From assembly GCA_006538405.1 (NCBI GenBank), contig BJKQ01000009.1, positions 754,001 to 818,000 on the forward strand: a DNA stretch of 64,000 nt, written 5' to 3'. The notes beneath the pieces were generated by a model. It saw only the letters and a program-made list of their open reading frames with translations, was not told the DNA's origin and searched no databases. This DNA comes from Hansfordia pulvinata. Its lineage: Eukaryota; Ascomycota; Sordariomycetes; Xylariales. Made by a program: the position numbers and the translations under genes. Within the stretch, counting starts at the first letter, position 1. Every line of letters starts with the position of its first letter. Below, piece by piece: positions 48,847-59,140 of this stretch.

Positions 48847-49811
48847 GGGCGCAAAGAAACCGAGACGAACGAAATAAAGAGAAAAAACCACGAGGACAAG
48901 ACATAGACTGCTTGCCTCAAAAGTTTGCATAACGGGGATCTGCCGGGAAAAATCGGGGGCCCCAGAGCGGTACGGAGTGCAAAATGGGATGGCTGACTCA
49001 AAAAGTACAAGAGTTGCACGTTGATTTGACCGGCAAGCCTCGAGGTTTGGCATAAGGACGCGATTCACGATTATAATTTGCTATGTTGAAATAAGATGTT
49101 TTTCTGACTGTTCACTTCAGTCTCTGTTGCGTACGTCACCCGAGAAATGTGAAGGTCGCGGCACCGTGTGCCGTACGCGACCTTGCCTTCGCCGATGTGA
49201 CGTAATGGAATGTCCCCCTACCTGTCTGCCAATTTCTGCCAATGTATGGAACATGTCTGCCAGCTCTTCTGCTTTGCGATCAAACAGACCATGGTGGTAA
49301 TACGGACTAACTGCTGGAAGTTGATCTGGCTGTTGACGCCAGTTCATGAGCAGCAAGTCTCGTTGGAGATTGCCTTGGCGTCCCGTCCTTCACAGTTCGT
49401 TCTTGAAGAGACGAGCCATAGTGAGAGGTGCTCAGTCGTGTCTACATCAAAGAAAGCCAAGACAACGTGCCTGGATCGTCCACATGTGCGAGGTATGATA
49501 TTATCTCATGTTCCACATTTATATACCTCATATATCTTCTTAATATACTATATGCGGACCAATCGGAGTATACTGTGGCTTTTCTACCAGAAGCCGCTTA
49601 CCCCCCTCCGATGGGTCGGGAGGGCCGTGTTTTACAAGAACAGAAAGTAGTACATTTGTCGGGCTTTCGGGGGTTGCGAAGCCGACGAGACGCTGAACCC
49701 TCGTTCTCCATTATCTTTCGATCCTCAAGCTTCTTACTGTGGCTGAATCAGAAAACGACACTTTTGGGAATGACCCCAGAAACATGTGATACTGGGCACC
49801 CATTGTACGCT
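48847..49811. other. Intergenic stretch with an AT-rich patch
   Basis: Holds the downstream flanks of convergent homocitrate synthase and formyltransferase genes. The part around 49500-49560 is strongly AT-rich (TTATATACCTCATATATC and ATATACTATATG), which contrasts with the GC-rich surroundings. No protein domain is seen. Confidence 0.6.
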
Positions 49812-51597
49812 TCAAGGGCGCGGCTGGCTCACGACGTCGCCGAACCTCCTCGCGACGACAGCGGCGGGCTCGAGGGCCCGGCCTTGGACCTTGAGTTCGG
49901 GGATGCGCACGTTCTCCACGCCGTCGCCGCGAAGGGGAGGGGCCAGCTCATGCGCTGCGGAGAGGATGGGGTAGATGGCCCGGTCATGGTCGCTGTCGCT
50001 GAGCCAGCAATACAATGGCGGTGTGCTGCTCTGGTGCTCATGAGCGGAAGAGGCGGGGCTGCTGTTGTCGTCGTAGACGCGCCGAATCTCTAGTAGCGAC
50101 CAGCGGGTACTGTCTGGGGACTGGTCGACAAGGCGCTGAGGCAATTCCCCTGGCTGAGCCAGGTGCGTGCGGCCGGGCGTCGCGACGATGTGGTTGCTGG
50201 CACTTGACGCCTTGGTTGAATGCTTCTGCTCCTGATCTGATTGCGTGCGCGCGCTGTTTATGCTGGTGATTTCAATCTGCTCGATGAGAATCCGCAAAGG
50301 TTGGCTTTCGCCATCGGCTGCGTCCGGCCGGGCCTGGAACCATAGGGGCCCGGCAATGTTCATCTGACGTTCGAGCTGACTGGAAGCGCCAGCGGCGGCT
50401 TCAGCGTGCAAGTGCAAAGGTAGCTGTCCGTCCCACTTCGTTATCTTGGGCGCGCTGGAGGGCTGGAGGGGCTGACCGGCGACGATCGTGGGCTGGTGCT
50501 CTTCTCCTCCTCCCTCTTCCTCAACCGGGCGGCATGGGTGGCCGCCGTCGTCGACACCCTCGTACGGCGGGACATGAACACCGCTGCGGAGGCCCTCAAC
50601 TAGAATCGAGGTACATACAGGTTTGACCAGCTCAGTCAGCTGCGCGACAGAGCACAAGGGCGGAATGGATATGACGGCGCGAGGCACGGTAGGGGAAGCA
50701 TTGGGATCGCGAGCCCCGCGCGAGAGGATGACGCCGTGATCGAAGCGCCGGGCGTCGAGCGTCTGCAACGTGACGCCCGTCGTCGGCCTGCCATCAAGCA
50801 GAGCGTGGTGTAGGGGCGCGGCCCCGCGGTATTCAGGCAGGTTGGATGGGTGGACGTTGAGTCCGCCGTATTGAGCTTGGGAGAGCAGGCGCGGGGCACA
50901 AAGAGGCCGAAGGAGACGGCGACGACAAGGTTGATCTCGGCGGGCATCTATGCGAGAGCGCAGTGTCGTCGGTCAGTCAGAAACGGGCTCTTTTGGGGTT
51001 TCTGGTCACAAAAGCTGTCCTCCGCCGCCCAATCAACTCACCTGCCAGCCGGTAAACGTGTCCAGCTCAAAGAACCTGCCCTCTTCCTCTTTGCCCATCC
51101 GGAGAGCGACATCTCGGAGAGGGGCTTTGTTGGGTATATTGGCAAAGTCAGCGGTGTCATCGTTGGCAGAGTAGGTGGCCAGAGCAAAACGGGCAGAGAA
51201 ACTAACGGTGGCGGATCAGCTTGCGTCCCCTGCCGTGCCGCTTGCCAGGGCGGACGGCAACGCTGATGGACTCGATCAGACTCGGGTTTGCTTGTCGCTC
51301 TTGTTCGAGCGCCTCGAGGACGGCACAGCTCAGATCGTCGGAGCCGCAGAAGAGGATTCGCAGCGGGTCGCCTGTCTTCTGTCTGTCTGGCGCTGGTTGG
51401 GCGACCGTGCTCCCAAATCTCTTGCTGTGGCTCGAGCTGGCGATGAGGGCTCTGGCGACGGGATGGCGAGCGGTCGAGCTGCGAGCCGCTGCTGCTGCGA
51501 AGGGAGCTGCCACGAATCGCCTCGAGTGCTGACAGTGCCGTGCTGACAGTCGCACCCACTGCCTGGACCCCGCCGCTCGGAGGCCCGGGCGAAGCAT
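49812..51597 (-). CDS. FMT1: Methionyl-tRNA formyltransferase, mitochondrial
   Basis: Formylates initiator Met-tRNA for mitochondrial translation, using 10-formyl-THF; about 536 aa. Exons: 51597-51207, 51124-51042 and 50947-49812. The first intron uses donor GTTAGT and an AAG acceptor; the second is GTGAGT...TAG. The first 65 residues are rich in Arg/Ser/Ala with almost no acid, a mitochondrial presequence. RILFCGSDDLSCAVLEAL opens the catalytic domain, then RPGKRHGRGRKLIRH, FELDTFTGWQ and INLVVAVSFGLFVPR. The catalytic Asn/His of GLNVHPSNLPEYRGAAP lie in the next frame because one base is missing at about 50889-50896. GVTLQTLDARRFDHGVIL follows. The C-terminal half carries long Gly/Glu/Pro-rich insertions and then a tRNA-binding-like end (ALEPAAVVARRFGDVV). 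It is longer than bacterial Fmt (about 315 aa), mainly from presequence and insertions. Confidence 0.92.
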
Positions 51598-52209
51598 GGC
51601 GGCCGGCGACGCGGTTCTGGCAGGGACTGCCGATCAGACGCGAAGTCGTGGCGCGCGTGTGCAGCGTGTGCAGCAGCAGTGTACCGGATCTGAACTGCGA
51701 GCACCTGTATTTCTGGTGGCGGGCCCGAACCAAAACTGACTGACAGCGACAATCCAGAGGCCGGCGGCGGAGTTGAAGCGTCCCGGAGGTGCAGCGACGC
51801 GGTCCGGCGTGGAGACGGCGGAGCGGCGTGGATTGATTTGACGGTCCCATTGGAAAGCGCAGCCGCACGGGCCACAGCAGCGGCGGCGGCGCCTTCCGAA
51901 GTCCAGCTTGCGTGGATGTGGGTCACCGTCCCGATCCGGCCGCATTTGGACCATCCGCCGTAACAATAAGCAGCCTGCTTCTCATGGACTTTACCAACCT
52001 CATCATCTCTCACTTCATACCTCTTAAGTACGTTTGGCGACTCGCCACTCGACTCCATTGCGCAGCACCCAAGAGCACAGTCACGTCACTCCACGATTTA
52101 CGAAACTTTCGGCCCACCATCGTGAGTTCATGATGTTTGTCTAGTCTCGGCCTTCTTCTGGCTCCCCAGCAAAAAACACGTACAGCAAAGCAATGCACAC
52201 GCGCTGTGT
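51598..52209. other. FMT1 promoter region and GPCR-B 3' flank
   Basis: About 600 bases without recognisable protein. Both neighbours are on the minus strand. Confidence 0.6.
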
Positions 52210-53860
52210 CTACCCGAACTCTTTCGCGTGGCTGTCCACCGACGTCCTTGTGCCATCGCCGCTCATGATGGTTCCCATGCTCATGGTCGGGTCAGCCGGC
52301 TCCACGATCACCGTCGTCACTATCTCCATCTGTATTCCGTGCTCCGGCGTCGCCGCCTCGCTGCGGTGCAGTGACTCCTGGCTCACGCCCCGGCCGCTCC
52401 GCCATAGCGACCGGACCTTTTACCGCCGCCGCCTCCGACCCGCCACAGGCTCGACAGCCAGCTCCGCCCGTTACGGACCCGGCTCTCGTCCGGCTTCTCA
52501 CATCCTCCCCGCACCCAGATCATATTGCCGAACCGCCGGTGGTGCGGCGTTCGCACAAAGGCAAACCGGTCCAGGCCCGTCTCCTGCTTGCCCCGCGGGC
52601 CTATGAAGGCAATGGTCGAGCTCCACAGTGCCACGTTGAGCCACCCGTGCGATGCCAGCATGCACCCTGCCCACGCATAGAAACGGAGGCTGGGGTCTGA
52701 GCCGCCCATCGCCAGCATTCGGCCCAGTGCCAGCGGCGTGATGCACACGATCCATATCACCGGGTACACCAGGAAGGCTGGATGATGGCCCGACGGCCTC
52801 GGCGGCTCGCTGCCGTCGCCACCGGCGGCCCCAGTCGCGGGGCACAGAGACACCCTTCGCAGCAGGTCCCGCAGCGTCTGACCCTGGCGGTACAAGTGAG
52901 CCAGAACCAGCCCGTGCAAGACCACTGTCAAGCCGATGGCGAGGAAGATCCAGAAGTACTCGAGCCACAGCCTCAACTGCCCGTACCTGCAGTTTACCCA
53001 GCACTGTCATTGACTTGGCTATCAGCAAAACAATTCTCCATTGTCCATCTCTTTCGCGGCTTTTCCGTTCCAGATTGGACCAGAGGAAGGAAAAGGCAGA
53101 GACTTACCCATGCTCCGGCACGCACGTAATAGCCGCCCACCGGCCGCCCATTCTCGGTGGCCAGCACGCCGCTGATGGTCATGGCGTGTGCAAACACCCA
53201 TATCGCTGCCGTGGCCAGGTATACGGCCCACTGCGGGGGCCGGCGGCCTCGCACGACGGCCAGGTACGTGTTGGCACTGATGGCGGCCAGGAAACCGCAG
53301 CTAGCGAGTTTACCGATCGTCAGAAACCAAGCCTGGGCCCAGCACACGCGTGACGGCGCCGAGTGGATGGCGTCGTCTCGCAGCCACACGATACTCAGCG
53401 TGAAGGCGAAGGCCTGCTGGATGTCGGCGAGCAGGAGGTTGTAGATGATGAGCAAAAGCGGCGCCATCCGACAACCCCCGGCCGGGTCTTCGGGCCCGGC
53501 CGTCGTTTTCGTTGCCGCGGCCACTGGATGGGGCGGAGGCGCCTGCGGTGTGGAGGGCAGCTTGGTCTTCAGCTTGAGCCGGCTAAAGTGGGCTTCGGAC
53601 AGCCCGAGAGACAGGTCCTCTTCGAGTGGTGTAACCCCACCGTTGGCCGCTGTCTCGCCTCGGCGACCCCGCTGGGATCGCTGTGCACATCTCCATCTGA
53701 TCAGCCGGTAGGTGATGTACAGGAACAGCCAGCAGCCCGAAACGAGCGACGCCAGCCCCAACACCGTCAGCGCCACCAGGCCATTATGCACTTCGGCCGG
53801 GAGGGGCGACAGCGTTTCTGCCTCGGACGGGAGCTTCAGGCTGTCGGCTTGCTCCATCAT
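52210..53860 (-). CDS. GPCR-B, fungal seven-transmembrane receptor, about 515 aa
   Basis: A predicted plasma-membrane receptor, paralogous to GPCR-A but more compact. Exon 1 is 53860-53108 and exon 2 53003-52210, with a 104-base intron. TM1 is LVALTVLGLASLVSGCWLFL. A cytoplasmic loop of about 100 residues contains PLEEDLSLGLSEAHF. Then come TM2 (LLIIYNLLLADIQQAFAFTL), TM3 after RVCWAQAW, TM4 (WAVYLATAAIWVFAHAM), RAGAW/CWVN in the second outer loop, TM5 (YFWIFLAIGLTVVLHGLVLA), TM6 (HHPAFLVYPVIWIVCITPLA) and TM7 (YAWAGCMLASHGWLNVALW). The tail has GLDRFAFVRTPHHRRFGNM. The intron sits at the same codon boundary and phase as in GPCR-A. One base is missing at about 52388-52391 (CCCC); beyond it the frame continues to EIVTTVIVEPADPTMSMG, matching the end of GPCR-A. 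Ligand unknown. Confidence 0.85.
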
Positions 53861-55379
53861 TAGGCAGCCGGCAAAACGTCGCGGATCGGGAGGCGTGGTA
53901 TCTGGGCCGCCACGGCAGGTATTCGCCGGGCCAGGCCGCTCAGTGGCCTGAGGGTTGCGGTGGTGATGATGGCGTGTCCCTATGTTGGAGGCGGCGGTGT
54001 GCTCTCGAGGTGCGGCCTAATAGCACGACTGTGGAGGCAGCGATGTCCCATCGCAAATCAACTGTGTCTCTTGGCCGCGCTCTCTTCTGCATCCGTGGGG
54101 ATGTATGAGCTCGGCAGTCCACACTGCCGGCGGTCGCTGCGGACTTGGACTCTTATATGCCCGACACGGGGCGTGCGCCTGTGGGTTGGAGGCAGTAGCT
54201 GTCGGATGCGGGAGCCGGAGGCCGGGGTTCCTCGTCTGTGGCTGCGCCGCCATTCGGCCGTGTGAGCGCAGCGATTCTCGATGCAGAGCTCAGGTTTAAT
54301 CTCAAGCAGGTTCAGCGGCGCCCCAGGATGTAACCCTACCCCCTCTTACACTGGGGACACGGTATTCTGGAATCTCTGGCCCGCCACGCCCGTGTGTCAC
54401 CGCATGTGGTAGGCTGATATGATCCGGCTTCCGTTTCGTCCAGACACCGAGTAAGCAGCCAACCGGCCACGAGAGAGACGCGAAGCAACCCTGCCTGCGG
54501 GCGAGCCTCCTCTCTGGACGCCGCAGTCCCGGCCGCCCCCCTCCCCCCGGCACTCGGGCATCGTGGCGTGCTGACTTGCGTGCGGGTACGACGAGTGTGG
54601 TCAAGCATCAAGACCCCGAGATTCGCTGGAACCCCACGTGGCCAAGACTGAGCGAAGCTACGAGAAGACGACCACGGCCTGGGAACAAGCTGCGCCAAGA
54701 AAGCACAGGAAATGCAGAAACAAAAGGGACGCGCGGTGCCCAACTCAGGAGGCAGCCGGAGGCTTCTCATGCTTGCCGCCCGAAAAGGCATTGACTGCGT
54801 CGAGGTTCTGCAGGGCAGGGTCGTCAGGGCTCGGCCTCTGAGGTCTTGGTTTCTTTCGTCCTTGTCAGGGTCTGAAATTGCAACGCGATTTGTGTCGTGA
54901 ATCGGATCGGGGCTGAGCCGGGCTTGCCCTGGATGATTGTGCGAAAGGACCCATCCGGAGCGGTGCAGTGCGGAACACGAACCCATTCGGCGTGGTGAAC
55001 CCCTGTCAGGCTCGCTGGCGCGCTGGCGAGCCCTGCAAGAGGTAGCATTCCGGCCGCAATAGCTTCTGCCCGGGCCCTCTATCCACCGTCACCCCTGGCG
55101 GCTTCGATGGCGCTTTGCAGGGGGTCCCCGCAGGAGGGATACGAGTAGAGGAGACCCCTTTCCCATTGCATCCGATCCGCTCCATCATCAGTTCATCCCA
55201 TCGAGTATGTGTGCGTGTGCGCATGCCATATCTCTCTTCACGCCGGCCGGGCCTTGGGAGCAGCCACCCACGACGACCTCCTGTGTTTTTCGGCAGACGC
55301 GGCGTACAAAAGTGGTTGCACAAGCAGACCAGAGCAGGAAGGGCAGAGGGCAGTGGGCGGTGCGGACACAGGGCGCTGG

Positions 55380-55418
<39 letters not shown>

Positions 55419-56639
55419 GGGCTTCTCTGTTGCCTACCACTCTACGCACGACTGCGGGATCCTCGCATCCCTGGTGCAGGACTTTGTGCGAGGTCCTCGT
55501 ACGAGTACAGAGCACGCACGAGTCCGGCGCAGTCCACCTCCAGCCAGCGCGCATTCCGTGAATGATGGCTCAGGTCGTACAAGACATGGCTTCAGAAGGC
55601 GGCGGCGGTGCGGCTGACTGCGCCAAGACAGGCGCACCGCTCACGGCCAGGCGTGAGGCGGTGGGTAGGGAAACGCTTCTTCTCAAAGACGGAGGGCTCT
55701 GCAAGTATTCGACGCTATACGCAGACGCCTCATGGGCCATCGAGGTGGAGCCAGAGTACTCGCAAGGCTCCTCTATTGCGAATACTGTCATCTCTCAAAT
55801 ATATCCTCCAGGTCGGTTTCAAGTCCGTGCTGTCGCATTGGTGGCTGAACTTTTCCCTGTCAAGGAGAGACCAGATTGACGTATGACAGGCCAGGAACAG
55901 GGTTGCCTCGTTTTCGTCGTTCTTTCTTTTTTTTTTTGCACTTTTCTTATTCCATTGCCTTCACGCCAGGGACTCGTGCGAGGACCTGGTCGGAAAGGCC
56001 TCCTGCCCCCTTCCCCGGAGGCCGATAGCCGACGAGGCTCGCCAATGCTTCGCATCCTCTAACTTGGGAGCCGGAAGACGGAGTGAGGCGAGGCGAAACG
56101 AAACCCGCCCAGCCCGCACTTACGAGATGCGTCCCCGTTTCGAGAGCAGCTTGTGAGGGCTTTCACCTCGCCAAATCTGCCTGGGCTCGCGTGTCTCCTC
56201 TGCGTCAAGCAGCCACTCGCGACCCAACGTGCAAGCCAGGGTTCAAGCTGGGACGGGCAGACAGAGAAGCACGGGGGGGGGGGAAGAAGCTAAAGAGGCC
56301 CGGAAATCAAGCCTTGTCGCTCACCTTGGCAGCCTCGCTGCGATTAACACCAGTCTGCTGCTTCTGCTGTTGCTCCTCGCCCGCGACGACGACGACGGCG
56401 CTCCCACCGGCGCTGCTCCCGGCCTCCCGCTCTCCCTCCTCATCCGCCGCAGGCCGTGCTGGCTGGGACACATTCCTTGCTCTCGAGGGGGTAAGGCGTT
56501 GAAGCGCTCGTCCCCGCGGGTGATGGCGTCCTAGGGCCGACGTGGGGCGGGCACAGCAGGGCGACAGCGGCGGACCAGCCGGCACAGGCTGGAGCTGACG
56601 AAGAACGTGTTACCGGGCGGAGGCGGTGGCGTCGCTCGT
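53861..56639. other. 2.8 kb gene-free stretch
   Basis: The GPCR-B promoter lies at the left. An AG tract of about 15 copies is at 55384-55415 and a T-run near 55928. No recognisable domain is found in frames of up to 216 codons on the minus strand (54336-54986). Confidence 0.55.
55384..55415. repeat. Dinucleotide microsatellite (AG)n
   Basis: About fifteen perfect AG copies in gene-free DNA. Confidence 0.95.
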
Positions 56640-57647
56640 CGTCGTCGGCGGTGTTCCAGCCGAAGACGGTTGGCTGGGGAGGCGGGCTTTTCCTCGTACC
56701 GGTTGGCCAGGATTGTGCTCGAGTAGATGCTGAACGAGTAGGCTGAGAACTGTGGGGTTCTTGAGAGGGGGAGGGGGGGGGTCCCTCCATCAGCGTGTCT
56801 TTCTCCTTCTCCGAGGTCTCCTTTCCCTTCAAGCTTGATTTCGTATGACTCTGCGGGAGTCGGCAACGTTGCGGGCCTTGCTTAGTTGAGAGAGGGGGGG
56901 AGGGGGGGGGATAAGGGGGGAAGGCACAGAAGAGATGACCGGACTCACACCGCATAAAGGCCCCAAAGACGAAACCCCAATCGACCGTGGCGCTGGCGAA
57001 GAGGATGAACCACCGGTTGCGCGCGCCCTCTCTGAGCTCGCCGCTCGTCTCCGTGCAGCCCACGCTGCCTGCGCGGGATATTCGCCTGCGACAGAGGGAG
57101 AGAGAGAGCGAGAGAGAAAAGACGCGTGCGTTGGGAAGAGATTCACGCATGCTGGCGTGGGATATTCTGATGGATGTTCTTATTCCCTCCCATACCGATG
57201 CCGAGCTGCGTGGAGACGTTAGACTCAGTTTGCCAATGTCTGAGGAGGGAGGAAACGCACCAAGGGCCTCCACGCCATCAGCAGGTCTTGGTTGAACATG
57301 CTGACGGGTTCGTCGTGGTAGTACGACCCGGGCGGCCAGGGCGGTGAAGACGATGTGGATGACGGTCGAAATGGGCTGCGAGCCGGTGCGCGACCACTTG
57401 TCTGCCAGTAGGCCGATGAAGAGCTGGCCGATGACCTGTCTTCACAAGTTACCCAAGAGAAGCTGGGCCAGCATTGAGGCGAGAGAGGTAGCCGGTGAGG
57501 CGAGGCTTCATGGCCGCGCACAGAAGGCGGCGTAACTCGCACCGTTCCCGCAACGGCAATGTCGGCCACGTAGGCCTTGGCCGTCGAGTTGTCGCAGACG
57601 TCGCAGTATTCGTAGCTCAGCACCTTCGTCATCGAGGGGCCGATCAC
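56640..57647 (-). pseudogene. Decayed GIT1-type MFS transporter (glycerophosphodiester/phosphate family)
   Basis: Pieces of a major-facilitator transporter of the GIT1 class follow one another on the minus strand. From 57647 to about 57536: VIGPSMTKVLSYEYCDVCDN, then NSTAKAYVADIAVAGT. From 57435: VIGQLFIGLLADKWSRTGSQ, and in another frame SYYHDEPVSMFNQDLLMAW. A short LGIGMGG piece follows, then GEYPA in one frame and GSVGCTETSGELREGARNRW plus FILFASATVDWGFVFGAFM in the next. From 56749: FSAYSFSIYSSTILANRY, and in a further frame TVFGWNT. The first membrane segments and the part after VFGWNT are not found, a donor after GIGMGG lacks GT, and frame changes are of more than one type. In intact relatives these blocks are contiguous. 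Single-base errors may explain part of the damage, but not the missing ends. I call it a relic; a badly assembled gene is the alternative. Confidence 0.7.
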
Positions 57648-58501
57648 CTGGAAGGGGAGCCAGGATAGTCAGAGCTGTCCAGTGAGAAAGAGGAGAGAAA
57701 AGGGGAGAGAACGCCAAGAACCGCCAAGACTGGAGGAGGGGCGCTCTGAGGGAACAAGGGCAGCGTGGTCGAAACTCAAGTTGGGCTTCTATACTTGGTG
57801 TTTCTAGTTGTGACTGGAGGCATGGTTGTCCCTGAGGGGGAGTCTGGGCCGGGAAATTCACATCGGACCGAGAAAATGAGGTGGGCGGGGAGGAAAGAAG
57901 GGAGCCCGGGGTCATACACGAGTGCTCATCTCACGACGGGATCCGACGAGATCAAAACCCTCAACGATGTGCGAAGCGGCTATCTCATCAGCCGAGAAAA
58001 ACAGAGGCAGACAGGCACGTGAGCAGCAAGCACAGCCGGCGAACTTGATCGACTGGGCGCGCACACTTTGGGGGAGGGGGAGGCACCTCGAAAAGAAGAC
58101 CTGTTGGTTCTTCGTTCTTGAGCTCGGTTGTCTCCCGGCCCTTTCTCATCAGTCGTAGTGTCACTCCATATGTTGTACCTAACCCACCCATCACTCTCTT
58201 CTGTCTGGCTATTGTTGCCGAGGAAACCTCGTCACGCAGCCGACGTGCCATTTGCCCTTCTTTCTGGAGGCGTCTGCGCGGGCGCCGTATCCCGGGGCCG
58301 CCTCAATGCCGCGGGCCTCGCCCACTCACCTCCACCCCCCCCCCACCCCCCCCCTCCCTTGGGGACATTAAATGTGCCCTATCTGATCGGAAGGGCGGCG
58401 CGGACAATGGCACCGGGAGAGAAAGAAAGAAAGAGAGACCCGGGTAGGTGGTAGGTGGGCGCTCTGGAGTATTCCACTTGCCGAGTACTTGCACGAACCA
58501 A

Positions 58502-58502
<1 letters not shown>

Positions 58503-58551
<49 letters not shown>
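58503..58551. repeat. Trinucleotide repeat (CGT)16
   Basis: Sixteen perfect CGT copies. In the three minus-strand frames it would code poly-Asp, poly-Thr or poly-Arg, but no gene is recognised around it. Confidence 0.97.
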
Positions 58552-58552
<1 letters not shown>

Positions 58553-58695
58553 GACATTCCACAGCAGGTAAACCCCCCCGCCCCATCACACGCCTCGAAG
58601 CTACCCCGTGCCAGGCCGGTGCCAGGAAAGCTCATCAGCCTCGGCTTTGCAGGGGCGCGGGCGCGGGGGCCGCAGGGGCTACACAGCAAGCGGCC

Positions 58696-58698
<3 letters not shown>

Positions 58699-58728
<30 letters not shown>
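58699..58728. repeat. Dinucleotide microsatellite (CT)15
   Basis: About fifteen perfect CT copies in gene-free DNA. Confidence 0.95.
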
Positions 58729-58731
<3 letters not shown>

Positions 58732-59140
58732 TGCCGAAGTCCCTTGTGTCAACGGGAAACGATCTTGGTGCCTGGTGACATGAGCCTTAAATCTTAGCTC
58801 TTGGCTCGCCGGACCTCTCAGCTTCCTCTGGCCAGCTCTGTGCTACGCACCACCAAGACGCTCTTGGACGCAAGACCTCGTTCGCCGATTTTCATTCAAA
58901 GCCACGGATATCGCAATGCCACGGGCATCGTTTCACGTGAAAGACGCTTCGTGGTGTGTGTAGATCTGTGGTCTTCTGATTTCCTCTAGTAGAATACACC
59001 CAGTAACTGAAATTCGCTGCAACGCCGTGGACCCCGCGTCAGTGAGAAATAAAAAAGAAAGTAGGAAAACAAACCCAGACCAAAAAAAATCGACGCCACA
59101 TATGCTCCATCGCTGCAATCGTTAGTCATAATCACGAGGC

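Larger units (their letters stand above)
57648..59140. other. 1.5 kb gene-free stretch with long microsatellites
   Basis: No 5' exon of the transporter relic could be recognised here. The stretch holds a (CGT)16 run and a (CT)n run (listed separately), poly-C tracts near 58330 and the 3' flank of the following gene. Confidence 0.55.
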
